A DNA stretch of 64,000 nucleotides, taken from positions 744,001-808,000 of the forward strand of contig NZ_LR593887.1 in NCBI RefSeq assembly GCF_901538355.1, read 5' to 3'. Positions within the stretch are counted from its first letter, which is position 1, and the number at the start of each line of letters is the position of its first letter. The stretch is from Tuwongella immobilis. GTDB taxonomy: Bacteria > Planctomycetota > Planctomycetia > Gemmatales > Gemmataceae. The notes beneath the pieces are model-generated. The model had not been told where the DNA came from and did not search any database. It worked only from the letters and a program-made list of their open reading frames with translations. A program made the position numbers and the translations under genes. Shown here one piece after another: positions 53,559-63,446 of the stretch.

Positions 53559-54674
53559 ATGACGGATTTTTGCATCCAAAATCTGTCGAAAACCTATGCC
53601 ACTGGCCAAGTTGCGCTCGATGGGGTCTCCCTATCCCTGCCGCTTGGCCAGCATCTGCGCATCATTGGGCCCAGTGGTGCTGGCAAATCGACATTGCTGC
53701 GGTGTATCGCCGGGCTGGAATCGCCCGAACCGCAAGCCGTAATTCAACTTGGGGCAACGGCACTGCATGCGCTGCCACCTCATCAACGGGGCATTGGCTG
53801 GGTGCCGCAACGCCCCTTGCTGATGCCCGATCGCCCCGTCATCGAGCAATTGCGCTGGGGGGCCAGCGAATCACGATGGTTGCGTCGTCAGACGATTGTG
53901 GAGTGGTTGGATCTCGGGCCACTGCTGCATCGGCGACCGCACCAACTGTCCGGCGGCGAGATTCAGCGCATCGTCCTCGCCCGACTGTTCTTGCGAGAAT
54001 GTCTCCTTTGGCTGCTCGATGAACCGACTTCCTTTCTCGATCCGCCCCGCCAACGAAATTTTCGAGAACAATTGCACTTGCTCCAGGCCGAATCGGGCGT
54101 CACAATCCTAGAAGTGACACACGATTGGAACGCGATTCGTTCCGATTCCCCGGTCGCGGTGCTTCTGTCCGGGCGGCTTTGCCAAATGGGGCTGCCCCGA
54201 GATTTGCTGCATCACCCGGCGCATCCGCTGGTGGCTGAGGCACTTACGCCCACGCTCCCCGGACAAATTTGGAATCGGTTTGCCGGTCGCTGGCAATCGT
54301 CCGTCACCGGCCAGATGGGATTTCTTCCCGATTCGCCCGGCCCGATGTGGAACCCACCCATCGGCTGGAACGGATCACCGAAATCCGCAAATCGCATCTG
54401 GTTCGGTTGGTCCCAACCCGTTCGCCTGGGCACCCCCCGGACGACCGATTGGTCGTTGGGCGATTGGCGCGTGGTTGCGGTGGATCCGCTCGTCGGTTCC
54501 CCCTCACCCTCCGCGATGATCGACCTCGATCAGGCCGGCCGAAGGGTGCGTTCTTGGCTTTTCCATGCCGACTGGCCCCGGATTGGCGAGGTCGTCCCTT
54601 GCGGGGTCGCCGTTGATGCCGTATCGTACTACGATCACAGCACCGGATTGCGACACGACGATCGGGATGGATGA
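53559..54674 (+). CDS. ABC transporter ATP-binding protein
   Basis: This 371-aa protein has Walker A GPSGAGKST, Q-loop region GWVPQRPLL, signature LSGGE, Walker B LLWLLDEPTSFLD and an H-loop in THDWN, all within the first about 210 residues, as in CysA/PotA/ModC-like importers. The remaining about 150 residues are not clearly a TOBE domain. No permease or binding-protein gene is adjacent, so the substrate is unknown. It starts 3 bp after the FmdB-like gene and ends about 77 bp before nusA. Confidence 0.88.
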   Translation: MTDFCIQNLSKTYATGQVALDGVSLSLPLGQHLRIIGPSGAGKSTLLRCIAGLESPEPQAVIQLGATALHALPPHQRGIGWVPQRPLLMPDRPVIEQLRWGASESRWLRRQTIVEWLDLGPLLHRRPHQLSGGEIQRIVLARLFLRECLLWLLDEPTSFLDPPRQRNFREQLHLLQAESGVTILEVTHDWNAIRSDSPVAVLLSGRLCQMGLPRDLLHHPAHPLVAEALTPTLPGQIWNRFAGRWQSSVTGQMGFLPDSPGPMWNPPIGWNGSPKSANRIWFGWSQPVRLGTPRTTDWSLGDWRVVAVDPLVGSPSPSAMIDLDQAGRRVRSWLFHADWPRIGEVVPCGVAVDAVSYYDHSTGLRHDDRDG

Positions 54675-54751
54675 TTGGGCAGATGCGGGATCGATTGAAC
54701 CACACGACCGACCACCAGTGCTGACCGCTGCGGTTGGGGAGTACGCACACG

Positions 54752-56260
54752 ATGAACAGCTCGGAGTTGCTTCGCTTGGTGAATCAGATGCACCAAGAGA
54801 AGAACATCCCCAAGGAAGTGATCTTCAGCGGGATCGAGGCCGCCATCCAAGTGGCAGCCGAACGTGCAACCGGCAACCAAAATGATGTGGTCGTGGAAAT
54901 CGACCGAATCACCGGGGAAATGCGCGCCACCAAGGGCGGAAATAAGATCGATCCCGAGCTGCTCGGTCGAATTGCTGCTCAATCTGCCAAGCAATTGATT
55001 ATTCAGAAGATCCGCGAAGCCGAAGGCGACACGGTTTTCAACGAGTATCAACGCCTCAAAGGAAAGTTGGTCTCCGGGTTGGTGCAACGGGTCGATTCCG
55101 GAACCGCGATTGTCTCGCTGGGCAAGGCCGAAGCGATCCTGCCGCGATCCGAGCAGATCCCCGGCGAAACCCACCACGTCAACGACCGTGTCAAAGCGGT
55201 GGTCATCGAAGTTAAACGCAATGGCCCGCGTGTGAAGATTGTGCTGTCCCGCAATCACCCGGATTTTGTCCGGTCGCTGTTCGAGCAAGACATTCCCGAA
55301 ATTCAAGACCACACCATCGAAATCAAGGCAGTGGCCCGCGAACCGGGACATCGTTCCAAGATCGCGGTTTCGTCCATTGATATGAAGGTGGACTGCGTCG
55401 GGGCGTGTGTCGGCGTTCGCGGGAGTCGGATCAAGAATATCATCGAAGAATTGAACAACGAACGGATTGATATTGTTCGTTGGAATGATTCGCTGCAAGT
55501 GCTGATTCCCAATGCACTTCAGCCCGCTCAAATCACGGAAGTGTTTACCTATCCGCGATTGGGCCGCGCGATTGTGCTGGTCACCGACGATCAATTGTCG
55601 CTGGCCATCGGTCGCCGCGGGCAGAATGTGCGGCTGGCCAGCAAGCTGATCGGCTGGGATATCGAGATTATGACCCACGAAGAGTTGGGCGAAACGCTCG
55701 AAAAAGCCGAACGGTGGTTCCGACATTTGCCAGGAATTTCCGAAGATGGCGTGCAAACGCTCATCGAAGAAGGATTTTTGTCGTATACTGATGTTACCTT
55801 CTTGGAACCGGCCCAACTCGGGGAGCTGGTGGGCGTCGATGAAGAAGCCGCCGACGAGATGATCCTCTTCGCCGAGGAGATGTCCGAAACCATCGAAAAG
55901 GAAGGCGACCCCTTCGCTCCGCAAGAAAATGCGGAAAATCTGGAATCTGCCGAAACTGGCGAGATGGAATCGGTCGAAACCGATGGAGTGGCTGCCGAAT
56001 CGACCGAAGAAGAGGCCAGCGAAGCGGTTGCGGAAGATGCCTCCGAATCGGAAATGCCTCAGACCGATGGGGAACTCCCCCCGGAAGCATCGGAAAATTC
56101 GCAATCGGATGGAACGGGTGAACCGGAATCGGCTAGCCTGCATCCTGAAGATGCAGTAGAATCAGAAGAACCTGCACTCGCCGAGTCGAGCGAGGAAGCC
56201 AACGAATCAACCCCCACCGAGTCGGACTCCCAAACCGAGCCGACCACCACTCAATCCTAA
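54752..56260 (+). CDS. nusA: Transcription termination/antitermination factor NusA
   Basis: This 502-aa protein has the NusA N-terminal domain (MNSSELLRLVNQMHQEKNI), S1 domain (GKLVSGLVQRVDSGTAIVSL), KH1 and KH2 (GACVGVRGSRIKNIIEEL; AIGRRGQNVRLASKLI) and a helix-hairpin-helix-like part (LPGISEDGVQTLIEEGFLSY). The last about 115 residues are an acidic Glu/Ser-rich tail. It binds RNA polymerase and RNA to modulate pausing and termination. GGGGAG lies 12 nt upstream. It is followed by infB as in many bacteria, but rimP is missing in front. Confidence 0.95.
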   Translation: MNSSELLRLVNQMHQEKNIPKEVIFSGIEAAIQVAAERATGNQNDVVVEIDRITGEMRATKGGNKIDPELLGRIAAQSAKQLIIQKIREAEGDTVFNEYQRLKGKLVSGLVQRVDSGTAIVSLGKAEAILPRSEQIPGETHHVNDRVKAVVIEVKRNGPRVKIVLSRNHPDFVRSLFEQDIPEIQDHTIEIKAVAREPGHRSKIAVSSIDMKVDCVGACVGVRGSRIKNIIEELNNERIDIVRWNDSLQVLIPNALQPAQITEVFTYPRLGRAIVLVTDDQLSLAIGRRGQNVRLASKLIGWDIEIMTHEELGETLEKAERWFRHLPGISEDGVQTLIEEGFLSYTDVTFLEPAQLGELVGVDEEAADEMILFAEEMSETIEKEGDPFAPQENAENLESAETGEMESVETDGVAAESTEEEASEAVAEDASESEMPQTDGELPPEASENSQSDGTGEPESASLHPEDAVESEEPALAESSEEANESTPTESDSQTEPTTTQS

Positions 56261-56697
56261 GGATGCCCAGGTCGGGTGGTGGGGATGGTGTTGGGTGATC
56301 GGGATTGGGACGGTCAATTGGGCATAGGTTTGTGATGAACGGTTTACGGAGGTTGCGGCACGGGCCTGGATGCGGCTGACCCCCGCCAGGCTGACCGGGA
56401 TGACTCCCGACGGTTGCACTGGTCGATCATCCCTGTGCGCTCCGCTTGCAAGCCGGAACGCACCCCCGCAAGTTCGTCACCGCTCGGCCATGGGCCAAGG
56501 ACTTTGTTGACTCCGCAAATCGCGTGGACTACTCCGAATTTCGGGGTTGGTCGGTGATTTTGTGCTAGATCGTCGACAGAGATTTGGTAAACTGTGAAGG
56601 ATCATTGATCGATTTCCCGTGATCCTGCCCCGAGCGAGATGGAGACGTTGGGAGCGTCTCACCGGAGATCCGCTTGCAGTAGCAACCAAAGGAAACG
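56261..56697. other. infB leader region
   Basis: 437 bp without a gene. It contains a small perfect stem just before infB (gagacg 56642-56647 with cgtctc 56655-56660) and a TATA-poor upstream part. A regulatory leader for infB is plausible but unproven. Confidence 0.35.
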
Positions 56698-59600
56698 ATG
56701 CGCGTATACGCTCTGGCTAAAAGTCTGGATGTCGAGAGCAAAGTGCTGCTCGATCTGTGTCGTGATCTGAATTACGACGTCAAAAACCAGCTCAGCAGTC
56801 TCGACGAAGAACAATGCAATGTGATTAAGCAGCGTCTGAAAGGTGCTGCCCCTGCTGCGTCCGCCCCCGTGGAACCGGCACCGGTTCGTCCCATCCCCCA
56901 GACAGGGAATTTTGATACCCGCGTGCGTAACTTAGCCACCCCCAAACCCGCGCCGCGTCGAGACGCCACGGTCCGGGATTCCGAGCCAACACCGGCTCCT
57001 GCAACCCCAACTCCCTCGGCTTCCGCCGAATCCCCCGTAACCACCCCGGCCACCGCTGCGCCGACACCCGCCAAGGCTCCGGCTACGCCCGTGGTGCCGC
57101 CGGTCGTTTCTGCGGTGGTTCCGCCTGCGGCAACACCAGTTGCTGCCAGCGCTCCAGTGGAACCGGTCGCATCCGCCCCGGCGAAGCCAGTTGCCACGCC
57201 GACACCAGCAGCCACGCCTGCTCCGGTGGTTCCGGCTGCTCCGGTCGCTCCGGCCCCAGTCGCGGCGAACCCGGCTGCGGTGGTGACCCCACCGGTTGCG
57301 GTCATCCCGCCAGTTGCCAAAGAAGCGCCCGCCCCTGTGGAAGCGGTCGCACCCAAGTCGGCGGAATCGAAGTCGGCAGAGCGTGTCGAACCAGTCGTAG
57401 CCACGCCCGAAGTGCCTGCGCCGAAAGCGGTTCCGGCTAGCGTACCAGTCGCTCCGGTTGCTGCGAAACCGACCACGACTGCTCCCGTGGAGTTGCCTGT
57501 GGTGACTCCGGCGAGTGGTGCCGTGGCGGCGAAGCCGAGCGTTCCGGCCAGCGAACCTGCCAAGCCGAAATCGGCATCCACGGGTGGGATGACCACGCCG
57601 GCGGGGCGGCCTGGTTCGATGGTGGCTCCACGTGTTGATCCGGTTTCCGCAAAGCCGGCGACTTCGCCAGTTGCGGCTTCTTCGTCCCCGGTGACCTCTC
57701 CTGTGAACCCGACGACCCCTGCCGCACCTGTGACCAAACCTGCTTCGCCCACAACGCCAGCGGCTTCGGTGCCGACCACCACGGCGTCGAACTCGTCGCC
57801 CGCTTCCGGAAGCCCTGCGGCTCCGCAGCGTCCGATGGGGAACCCCGCTCCGATGCGGGATCTCAGTGGGCGTCCGCGCAGTTTGAATTCGGGGCCGCCC
57901 CGCGATTTGTCACGGCCCAACCCGACGAATCGGCCAGCGGGTGGATCGCCCGGTTCGAGCAATCCGCCGAGCGATCGGCCCGCGACCAGCGATCGCACGC
58001 CGAGCAGTGCGGCCCGACCCGGCTCGCTGAGCAATCCGCCGCGTTCGTCGACGACGCCGAGCGGCCCCAGCGGTGGTCGACCGATTACTGGTCCTGCCAC
58101 CGGCGGTGGAAATCCCGCGAGCGGTGGAAATGCCGCCAATTCGCGTGGGGAAGCACCGCGTCGTCCGGGTGATTTTGGACGGCGGGCACCGGCACCTGGC
58201 CCGAACATGCCCCGTGGCGCGGCTGGCCCGGGCGGTCAAGGTGGTCCGGGTGGACAACCGGGACGCGAATCGCCGCGGACACCGCCTGCCTCGACCGGCG
58301 GCGCTGTAAAGCGGACATCGCTGTCGAATTTGTCCCCGGAAGTGCTGGAAAAGCTCCGGCGTGGGGAAGCGGTCAATCTGGATCGTCCGCAGCCCGCTCC
58401 GCAACGACCTGCGGGGGGCGGTGGCCCATCCAATGCCCCGGCTCAGCCTGCGAATGCGGGTGGTCCGGTCGTTATTTCGCCACGCAATCCGGGTGCTCCG
58501 CCAACGACGGAAACCGAGGACGAAGAAGGCCGCAAGGGCGGTACGCCTGGTAAGGTCGGCGATCGGGAAAAACGTCAGATCGACCGTGCCAAGCGGGCCT
58601 CGCAGCGACCCAAAGAAGACGTGGTGCTCCAAGGCGGCCAAGTGTTGGTGGTGGAAAACCCCAACGGCAGCCGGATTCGTTCGGGCGGGCATCGTCCGAA
58701 AGTCAAGGTGCGCCAACCAGTTACGTTGCCGCGGAAGAGTGGCAAGATCCCCATCACGTTGCCCGTTACGGTTCGTTCGCTTTCCGAAGCGATTGGGATG
58801 CGTGCCCCGGAAATGCTCTTGAAGCTCCGGGTGCTTGGTCTCACCACCGTGACGATCAACTCGGCGTTGGATCTGGACACGGCCGAGCTGATGGCGGCGG
58901 AACGGGGTTGCGAGCTGGATATTCGTAAGCCGCAAGATGCGGAAAGCGAAATGCTCGAAGACCTCAAGATCGAAGATGATCCGTCGCGGGTTGAACCGCG
59001 AAGCCCGGTCGTCACGATCATGGGTCACGTTGACCACGGGAAGACCTCGCTGTTGGACAAGATTCGTCGCTCGAACGTGGTGGCGACCGAAGCGGGTGGG
59101 ATTACCCAGATGATCCGCGCCTGGCGGGTCAACCACGAAGGCCGCTGGATTACCTTCTTGGATACGCCCGGTCACGAGGCGTTCACCAAGATGCGAGCCC
59201 GCGGTGCGAACATCACCGACATTGCGGTGATCGTGGTGGCGGCGACTGACGGCGTGATGCCGCAAACCGAAGAAGCGATTAGCCATGCGAAAGCGGCTGG
59301 CGTTTCGATGGTCGTGGCGATCAACAAAGTTGATATGCCGAACGCGAACATCAAGAAGACGGAACAGCAGTTGTATGGTTTGGGCGTGCTGCCGGACAAT
59401 ATGGGTGGTGACACCCCGTTCGTCTACACCTCCGCGACCACGGGCAAGGGGATCGATGACCTGCTCGAACAGATTCTGCTGGTGGCCGAATTGAAGGAAC
59501 TGCGAGCGAACCCGCATCGTCAAGCGGCTGGGGTTTGCTTGGAAGCGCATCTCTCCGGCGACGAAGGGGTGATGGCGACGCTGCTCATTCAATCGGGTAC

Positions 59601-60510
59601 GCTCCGTCGTGGCGAAATCATCCTCTGCGGCGCGGCATATGGCCGGGTGCGGGCGATGTACGACGACCTGGGCAACCTGATCAAGGAAGCCGGGCCAAGT
59701 ACGCCGGTGCGGATTACCGGGTTGGACGATGTTCCGCAAGCGGACGATGCGTTCAACGTGGTGACGGAACTGTCGAAGGCACGCGAAATTGCGGAAAAAC
59801 GCAAGTCGCGGTCGCAAGAATCGTCGATTGCGATTCGCGAGCCGATGAAGCTCGAATCGCTGGGCCAGAAGAAGATCGTCGAACTGAAGATCATCTTGAA
59901 GGCCGAAGCGCGTGGTTCGGTGGAAGCGATCCGCAAGGAATTGGAAAAGCTGACCCACGAAGAAGTTCGGGTGCGTGTGCTGCATGCGGCCATCGGTGGG
60001 ATCACCGAAAGCGACGTGCAACTGGCCCTGACTTCGCCCGATGATACCCTGGTGGTGGGCTTCAACGTGGTGCCGGATGACAATGCGATCCGTTTGGCGG
60101 AATCGCGTGGCATCTCGATCCGCGAATACAACATCATCTATAACCTCCGCGACGACATTAAGGCGGCGCTGGAAGGGAAGCTCAAGCCGGTCGAGCAAGT
60201 GGTTCACCTGGGCCGTGCCGTGGTTCGGGCGACGTTCAAGATCAGCAAGGTCGGGACGGTCGCTGGCTGCTACGTCACGCAAGGGACGATCGAACGCTCG
60301 GCCAAGATTCGCGTCATCCGCGATGGTACGGTGGTTTACCCGCCTGCCGATCGCTCTGCGGGCTTGGAATCGCTCAAGCGCGTGAAGGACGATGCGAAGG
60401 AAGTCCGCGAAGGTGCGGAATGCGGGATGAAAATTGCTGGCTACGACGATCTGAAGTCGGGTGACATCATTGAAGCTTACCGCGTGGATATTGTCCAACG
60501 CACGCTGTAA
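56698..60510 (+). CDS. infB: Translation initiation factor IF-2
   Basis: At 1270 aa this is longer than most IF-2 proteins (about 740-1000). The N-terminal IF2N helix is [21 protein letters not shown] Pro/Ala/Thr/Gly-rich linker of roughly 550 residues follows, then a second IF2N-like helix. The GTPase domain has G1 GHVDHGKTS near residue 776, DTPGHEAF and NKVDMPN, followed by domains II to IV. It delivers initiator tRNA to the ribosome. AAAGGA precedes the ATG. The next frame begins within the stop (TAATG), so coupled translation is likely. Confidence 0.97.
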   Translation: MRVYALAKSLDVESKVLLDLCRDLNYDVKNQLSSLDEEQCNVIKQRLKGAAPAASAPVEPAPVRPIPQTGNFDTRVRNLATPKPAPRRDATVRDSEPTPAPATPTPSASAESPVTTPATAAPTPAKAPATPVVPPVVSAVVPPAATPVAASAPVEPVASAPAKPVATPTPAATPAPVVPAAPVAPAPVAANPAAVVTPPVAVIPPVAKEAPAPVEAVAPKSAESKSAERVEPVVATPEVPAPKAVPASVPVAPVAAKPTTTAPVELPVVTPASGAVAAKPSVPASEPAKPKSASTGGMTTPAGRPGSMVAPRVDPVSAKPATSPVAASSSPVTSPVNPTTPAAPVTKPASPTTPAASVPTTTASNSSPASGSPAAPQRPMGNPAPMRDLSGRPRSLNSGPPRDLSRPNPTNRPAGGSPGSSNPPSDRPATSDRTPSSAARPGSLSNPPRSSTTPSGPSGGRPITGPATGGGNPASGGNAANSRGEAPRRPGDFGRRAPAPGPNMPRGAAGPGGQGGPGGQPGRESPRTPPASTGGAVKRTSLSNLSPEVLEKLRRGEAVNLDRPQPAPQRPAGGGGPSNAPAQPANAGGPVVISPRNPGAPPTTETEDEEGRKGGTPGKVGDREKRQIDRAKRASQRPKEDVVLQGGQVLVVENPNGSRIRSGGHRPKVKVRQPVTLPRKSGKIPITLPVTVRSLSEAIGMRAPEMLLKLRVLGLTTVTINSALDLDTAELMAAERGCELDIRKPQDAESEMLEDLKIEDDPSRVEPRSPVVTIMGHVDHGKTSLLDKIRRSNVVATEAGGITQMIRAWRVNHEGRWITFLDTPGHEAFTKMRARGANITDIAVIVVAATDGVMPQTEEAISHAKAAGVSMVVAINKVDMPNANIKKTEQQLYGLGVLPDNMGGDTPFVYTSATTGKGIDDLLEQILLVAELKELRANPHRQAAGVCLEAHLSGDEGVMATLLIQSGTLRRGEIILCGAAYGRVRAMYDDLGNLIKEAGPSTPVRITGLDDVPQADDAFNVVTELSKAREIAEKRKSRSQESSIAIREPMKLESLGQKKIVELKIILKAEARGSVEAIRKELEKLTHEEVRVRVLHAAIGGITESDVQLALTSPDDTLVVGFNVVPDDNAIRLAESRGISIREYNIIYNLRDDIKAALEGKLKPVEQVVHLGRAVVRATFKISKVGTVAGCYVTQGTIERSAKIRVIRDGTVVYPPADRSAGLESLKRVKDDAKEVREGAECGMKIAGYDDLKSGDIIEAYRVDIVQRTL

Positions 60511-60557
60511 TGAATGAACCGAACGAGCATCGTTCAGGCCCAACCGGAGCCGGTCCG

Positions 60558-60851
60558 ATGATGGTAGGAACCTTGCGGGTACGGATGCGAGTGCGGGAAG
60601 CGCGCTCGCTGAAAGACAAGCGCCAAGTGGTTCGTTCCATCTTGGATCGGCTTCGCAGTGCGTTTTCGGTGGCCGCTGCCGAGGTCGATTGTTTAGACGA
60701 GCATCAAGTTGCCGATCTGGGCATCGCCTTGGTGGGGCCGGAAGCGCAACCGCTTCACCGTCAACTCGAACAAATTCGGGACCATCTCCGTCGTCATCCC
60801 ATTGCGGAATACCTCAGTGGCCAGATTACGGTTGATCGGGTGTTGGATTGA
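60558..60851 (+). CDS. DUF503 domain protein (YlxP-like)
   Basis: This protein of about 97 aa opens MMVGTLRVRMRVREARSLKD, with KDKRQVVRSILDRLRSAFSV then VAAAEVDCLDEHQVADLGIA: the DUF503 pattern, commonly found between infB and rbfA (ylxP in Bacillus). It may act in ribosome assembly or antibiotic response. The start at 60558 has GGAG 8 nt upstream and matches the family N-terminus; an earlier ATG at 60510 overlapping the infB stop would add 16 residues. Confidence 0.88.
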   Translation: MMVGTLRVRMRVREARSLKDKRQVVRSILDRLRSAFSVAAAEVDCLDEHQVADLGIALVGPEAQPLHRQLEQIRDHLRRHPIAEYLSGQITVDRVLD

Positions 60852-60903
60852 TCCAACTCCGTGAGGTGGTCCATTTCTTGCCGATCATGAGGAACGAATA
60901 TCG

Positions 60904-61494
60904 ATGAAATCGCATCGGTTGGCCCGGATCAATTCGGTGATTCGCGAGGTCGCCAGCGAGACGATCTTATTTGAGATCAAAGATCCGCGCGTGAAAATGG
61001 TGACCGTGACGCGAGCGGAAGTCTCTGCGGATTTGCAACATGCGAAAATTTACGTTTCGGTGCTGGGGACCGAAGCGCAGACGAAGACCGCGCTGCATGG
61101 GTTGCGCTCGGCGGCAGGGTTCGTGCAATCGCGGCTGGGCGATCGCATGAAGTCGCGCTACACCCCCGTGTTGCACTTTGTCATTGACGAAGGTGTCAAG
61201 AATAGCATTGAAATTACTCGTTTGATTAACGAGGCGTTGAAGAACGGGAAGCCCGACGAAGATAGCAATTCGGAAGAACATTTTCGAGACGAGCTTGATT
61301 CTGCGTCGGAATTGGGGGAAAATGAGGACTTCACCGAGGAAGACGACGATTCGGAAGATTTGAGCGAATCGACCGACGCGGATGAGTCGTCCATCCCGGC
61401 GAATTCGGCGACTTCGAAATCGGCAGATTCTGCTGCTTCCGCTGCACCGCCACCTTCTCCGCAGACCGGGGCCGCTGATGGATCAGCGGGATAG
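60904..61494 (+). CDS. rbfA: Ribosome-binding factor A
   Basis: This 196-aa protein has an RbfA core in the first about 120 residues (RINSVIREVASETILFEIKD, then VTVTRAEVSADLQHAKIYVS, then TPVLHFVID). About 75 residues of Asp/Glu/Ser-rich tail follow; usual RbfA is about 120 residues. RbfA helps 30S maturation by binding near 16S helix 1. Together with nusA and infB this is the conserved maturation/initiation cluster. Confidence 0.94.
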   Translation: MKSHRLARINSVIREVASETILFEIKDPRVKMVTVTRAEVSADLQHAKIYVSVLGTEAQTKTALHGLRSAAGFVQSRLGDRMKSRYTPVLHFVIDEGVKNSIEITRLINEALKNGKPDEDSNSEEHFRDELDSASELGENEDFTEEDDDSEDLSESTDADESSIPANSATSKSADSAASAAPPPSPQTGAADGSAG

Positions 61495-61508
61495 ACCGCG
61501 GTCTGACC

Positions 61509-62273
61509 ATGTACCGCTCGTCTGAGAAAGTCGCAACGCGAACCATGGCCACGACCAGCAACAAGCAGGCATGGATTACCCAACTCGTCACCGTGCTCAA
61601 AAAGAAGTACGATCCGGCGGTTGAGGCATCGGGGGGAACCCGTCTCGTTTTGGATGAAATGGTGTTTGGCATCCTGCGCGAGGGGACGACTCGCGAATTG
61701 GCCGAACCGGCATTTCACACCTTGCGAACGCGGTTCTTTGACTGGAACGAAATTCGGGTCAGTCAATTGGACGAACTGGAAGAGGCATTGGGCTGTTTGC
61801 CCGATGCCACCGCCAAGGCGAAGCGGATTCTGGGACTGCTTCAGGAAATTTTCGAGACGACCTTCTCCTTCGATCTGCAATCGATGGATAAGAAGGGGAT
61901 CAAGCAGGCGGGCAAGCAGATTGCTCGCTATCAAGATGTGAATGACTTTGTGGTGGCCTGGGTGACGCAGCAAGCCCTTTCGGGGCATGCTCTTCCGTTG
62001 GATCTGCCGAGCATTCGGGTCTTGGCCCGTTTGGGGCTATTGGATCTGGCCGAAGCCGAGGAAGCGAACCGCGAGGCACTGCGAGGCTCGCTGGAAAATC
62101 TGGTCCCGAAGGCGAAGGGGCCAATCTTTACCGAATCGATCAGTTTGCTGGCACGCGATACCTGCTTCGAAGAAGCCCCCGCGTGTGAGAACTGTGTGTT
62201 GCGCAGCGAATGCTCGCATGGGCAGCAGCAAACGGCGTCGGCCCCCGCGCAGCCGCGACCGAAATCGCGCTGA
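61509..62273 (+). CDS. Endonuclease III-like Fe-S protein
   Basis: This 254-aa protein resembles endonuclease III in the C-terminal half: Asp and Arg-Val in PLDLPSIRVLARLGL aligned with VDTHIFRV, and the [4Fe-4S] motif C-x6-C-x2-C-x5-C in CFEEAPACENCVLRSEC. The helix-hairpin-helix with catalytic Lys (LPGVGRKTA in the family) is replaced by KKGIKQAGKQIARY, so AP-lyase activity is doubtful. The start is at 61509 or 61545; neither has a strong Shine-Dalgarno. It may be a divergent glycosylase. It follows rbfA after 14 bp. Confidence 0.8.
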   Translation: MYRSSEKVATRTMATTSNKQAWITQLVTVLKKKYDPAVEASGGTRLVLDEMVFGILREGTTRELAEPAFHTLRTRFFDWNEIRVSQLDELEEALGCLPDATAKAKRILGLLQEIFETTFSFDLQSMDKKGIKQAGKQIARYQDVNDFVVAWVTQQALSGHALPLDLPSIRVLARLGLLDLAEAEEANREALRGSLENLVPKAKGPIFTESISLLARDTCFEEAPACENCVLRSECSHGQQQTASAPAQPRPKSR

Positions 62274-62327
62274 TTATCCCGAGATGGTCGTTAGATCGTC
62301 GAGTGGGTGATGAATTGGAACTGACTC

Positions 62328-62363
62328 CGGCCGTTCTTCGATTCCGAAGGACGGCCGATTTTC
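62328..62363 (+). terminator. Intrinsic terminator after the endonuclease III-like gene
   Basis: cggccgttcttcg pairs over 13 bp (one G-T) with cgaaggacggccg, 4-nt loop, followed by ATTTTCG. It sits between two convergent genes and may serve both. Confidence 0.7.
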
Positions 62364-62414
62364 GTTGCATCTCCGAATTGCAACTGCAACTGCTGATGGG
62401 ATCGATGGTTGCGT

Positions 62415-63260
62415 TCAGGCCGCGCGGCGCACTTGGAAGCTGTGAATCTCGCAGGTGATGAGCGTATCCACCACTTGCATGGCGGTGGGGCGGGATTGCC
62501 AGCGACGTTCGAGCATGGCATCGACTAAGTCGATGAGCGCGGTCGGCCAGGGGCCAGGATAGTCCCAGAGGCTGGCGGCGGGATCGACACGGTGGCGGCG
62601 CATCACTTCTTTGACGCTGCCGGTCGGGTAGGGGAGTTCGCCGGTGAGCATTTCGAATAGCGAAATGCCGAGCGCGTAGATGTCGCCAGCGGGGTGATCA
62701 ACGGCGTTTCGGTCGCACATTTCCGGGGGCAGATAGTTGGGGGTGCCCAACACAAAGCCTTGCTCCAGAACGGCTTGGTTCTCGCCGGGAATGTGCGAGA
62801 AGCCCAGATCGATCAGGACCGCATGCCCGTTATCCACCAGTCGGATATTGTCGGGTTTGACATCGCCGTGGATGAAATTGGCGCGATGCAGGGCATGCAG
62901 GGCATCGGCGGTTTGCCGGGCAATCCAAATCGCGGTCGAATGATCCAAACAATATTCGCGGTACATGCGCTGACGGACGGATTCCCCCGTGATGCGATTC
63001 ATGACGAGAAAATAGGGGGGCTGGGAAAGCCGAGCTTCGAGAATTTTCACCAGGTGCGAATGCTCGACGGCCATGCCCGTGCGGGCCTCGCGGCGGAGCA
63101 GTTGCAGCGCGGTGGCATCATCAAACCAATCTTCACGCAGGACTTTGACGGCAACCTCTTCGTCGGTCTGCACATCACGCCCGGCATAGACAATCGAGGT
63201 CGCCCCATCGCCGAGGCTTTGGAACAGTTCGTATCCCGGAATATGCGGTGGACGGTGCAT
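62415..63260 (-). CDS. Serine/threonine protein kinase
   Basis: This 281-aa protein is a bare kinase domain: a glycine-rich loop (LGDGATSIVYAG), ATP-binding Lys39 (VAVKVL), catalytic Asp133 in HGDVKPDN (HRD replaced by HGD) and a metal-binding DLG (151-153, for DFG). GTPNYLPPE and DIYALGISLFEML follow. No TM or sensor domain is visible, unlike the usual PASTA or TM forms in planctomycetes, so it is cytoplasmic. The HGD and DLG changes are tolerated in many bacterial kinases. Substrates are unknown. Confidence 0.9.
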   Translation of the reverse strand: MHRPPHIPGYELFQSLGDGATSIVYAGRDVQTDEEVAVKVLREDWFDDATALQLLRREARTGMAVEHSHLVKILEARLSQPPYFLVMNRITGESVRQRMYREYCLDHSTAIWIARQTADALHALHRANFIHGDVKPDNIRLVDNGHAVLIDLGFSHIPGENQAVLEQGFVLGTPNYLPPEMCDRNAVDHPAGDIYALGISLFEMLTGELPYPTGSVKEVMRRHRVDPAASLWDYPGPWPTALIDLVDAMLERRWQSRPTAMQVVDTLITCEIHSFQVRRAA

Positions 63261-63395
63261 CGGATTTTGCCAATTTCAGGTCACGGAGAGGGTTCATCTC
63301 CGTTCATCGGCAAAAATGGCAGGTCGGCTTGAGTGCAAAATCGCTAGGGTCGGCAAAATCGGTGTACGAATGGTCGGCGGAGCGAGGTGGAGGAG

Positions 63396-63423
63396 ATCCC
63401 CAGGGGAGAGTGATCCTGGGGAT
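63396..63423. other. Small perfect hairpin after the MFS gene
   Basis: atccccagg and cctggggat pair over 9 bp with a 10-nt loop, 24 bp past the MFS stop. No T run follows on the minus strand, so a terminator role is uncertain. Confidence 0.35.
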
Positions 63424-63446
63424 TCCGGATGCCGAAAGAGGTCGAA

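Noticed and set aside
54635-56143. 502-codon open frame antisense to nusA
   Set aside because: Composition (Phe/Arg/His-rich) is a reading-frame shadow; nusA has full domain support.
57910-60543. 877-codon open frame antisense to infB
   Set aside because: It is the shadow of a GC-rich, Ala/Pro-rich gene; it has no domain and infB is certain on the other strand.
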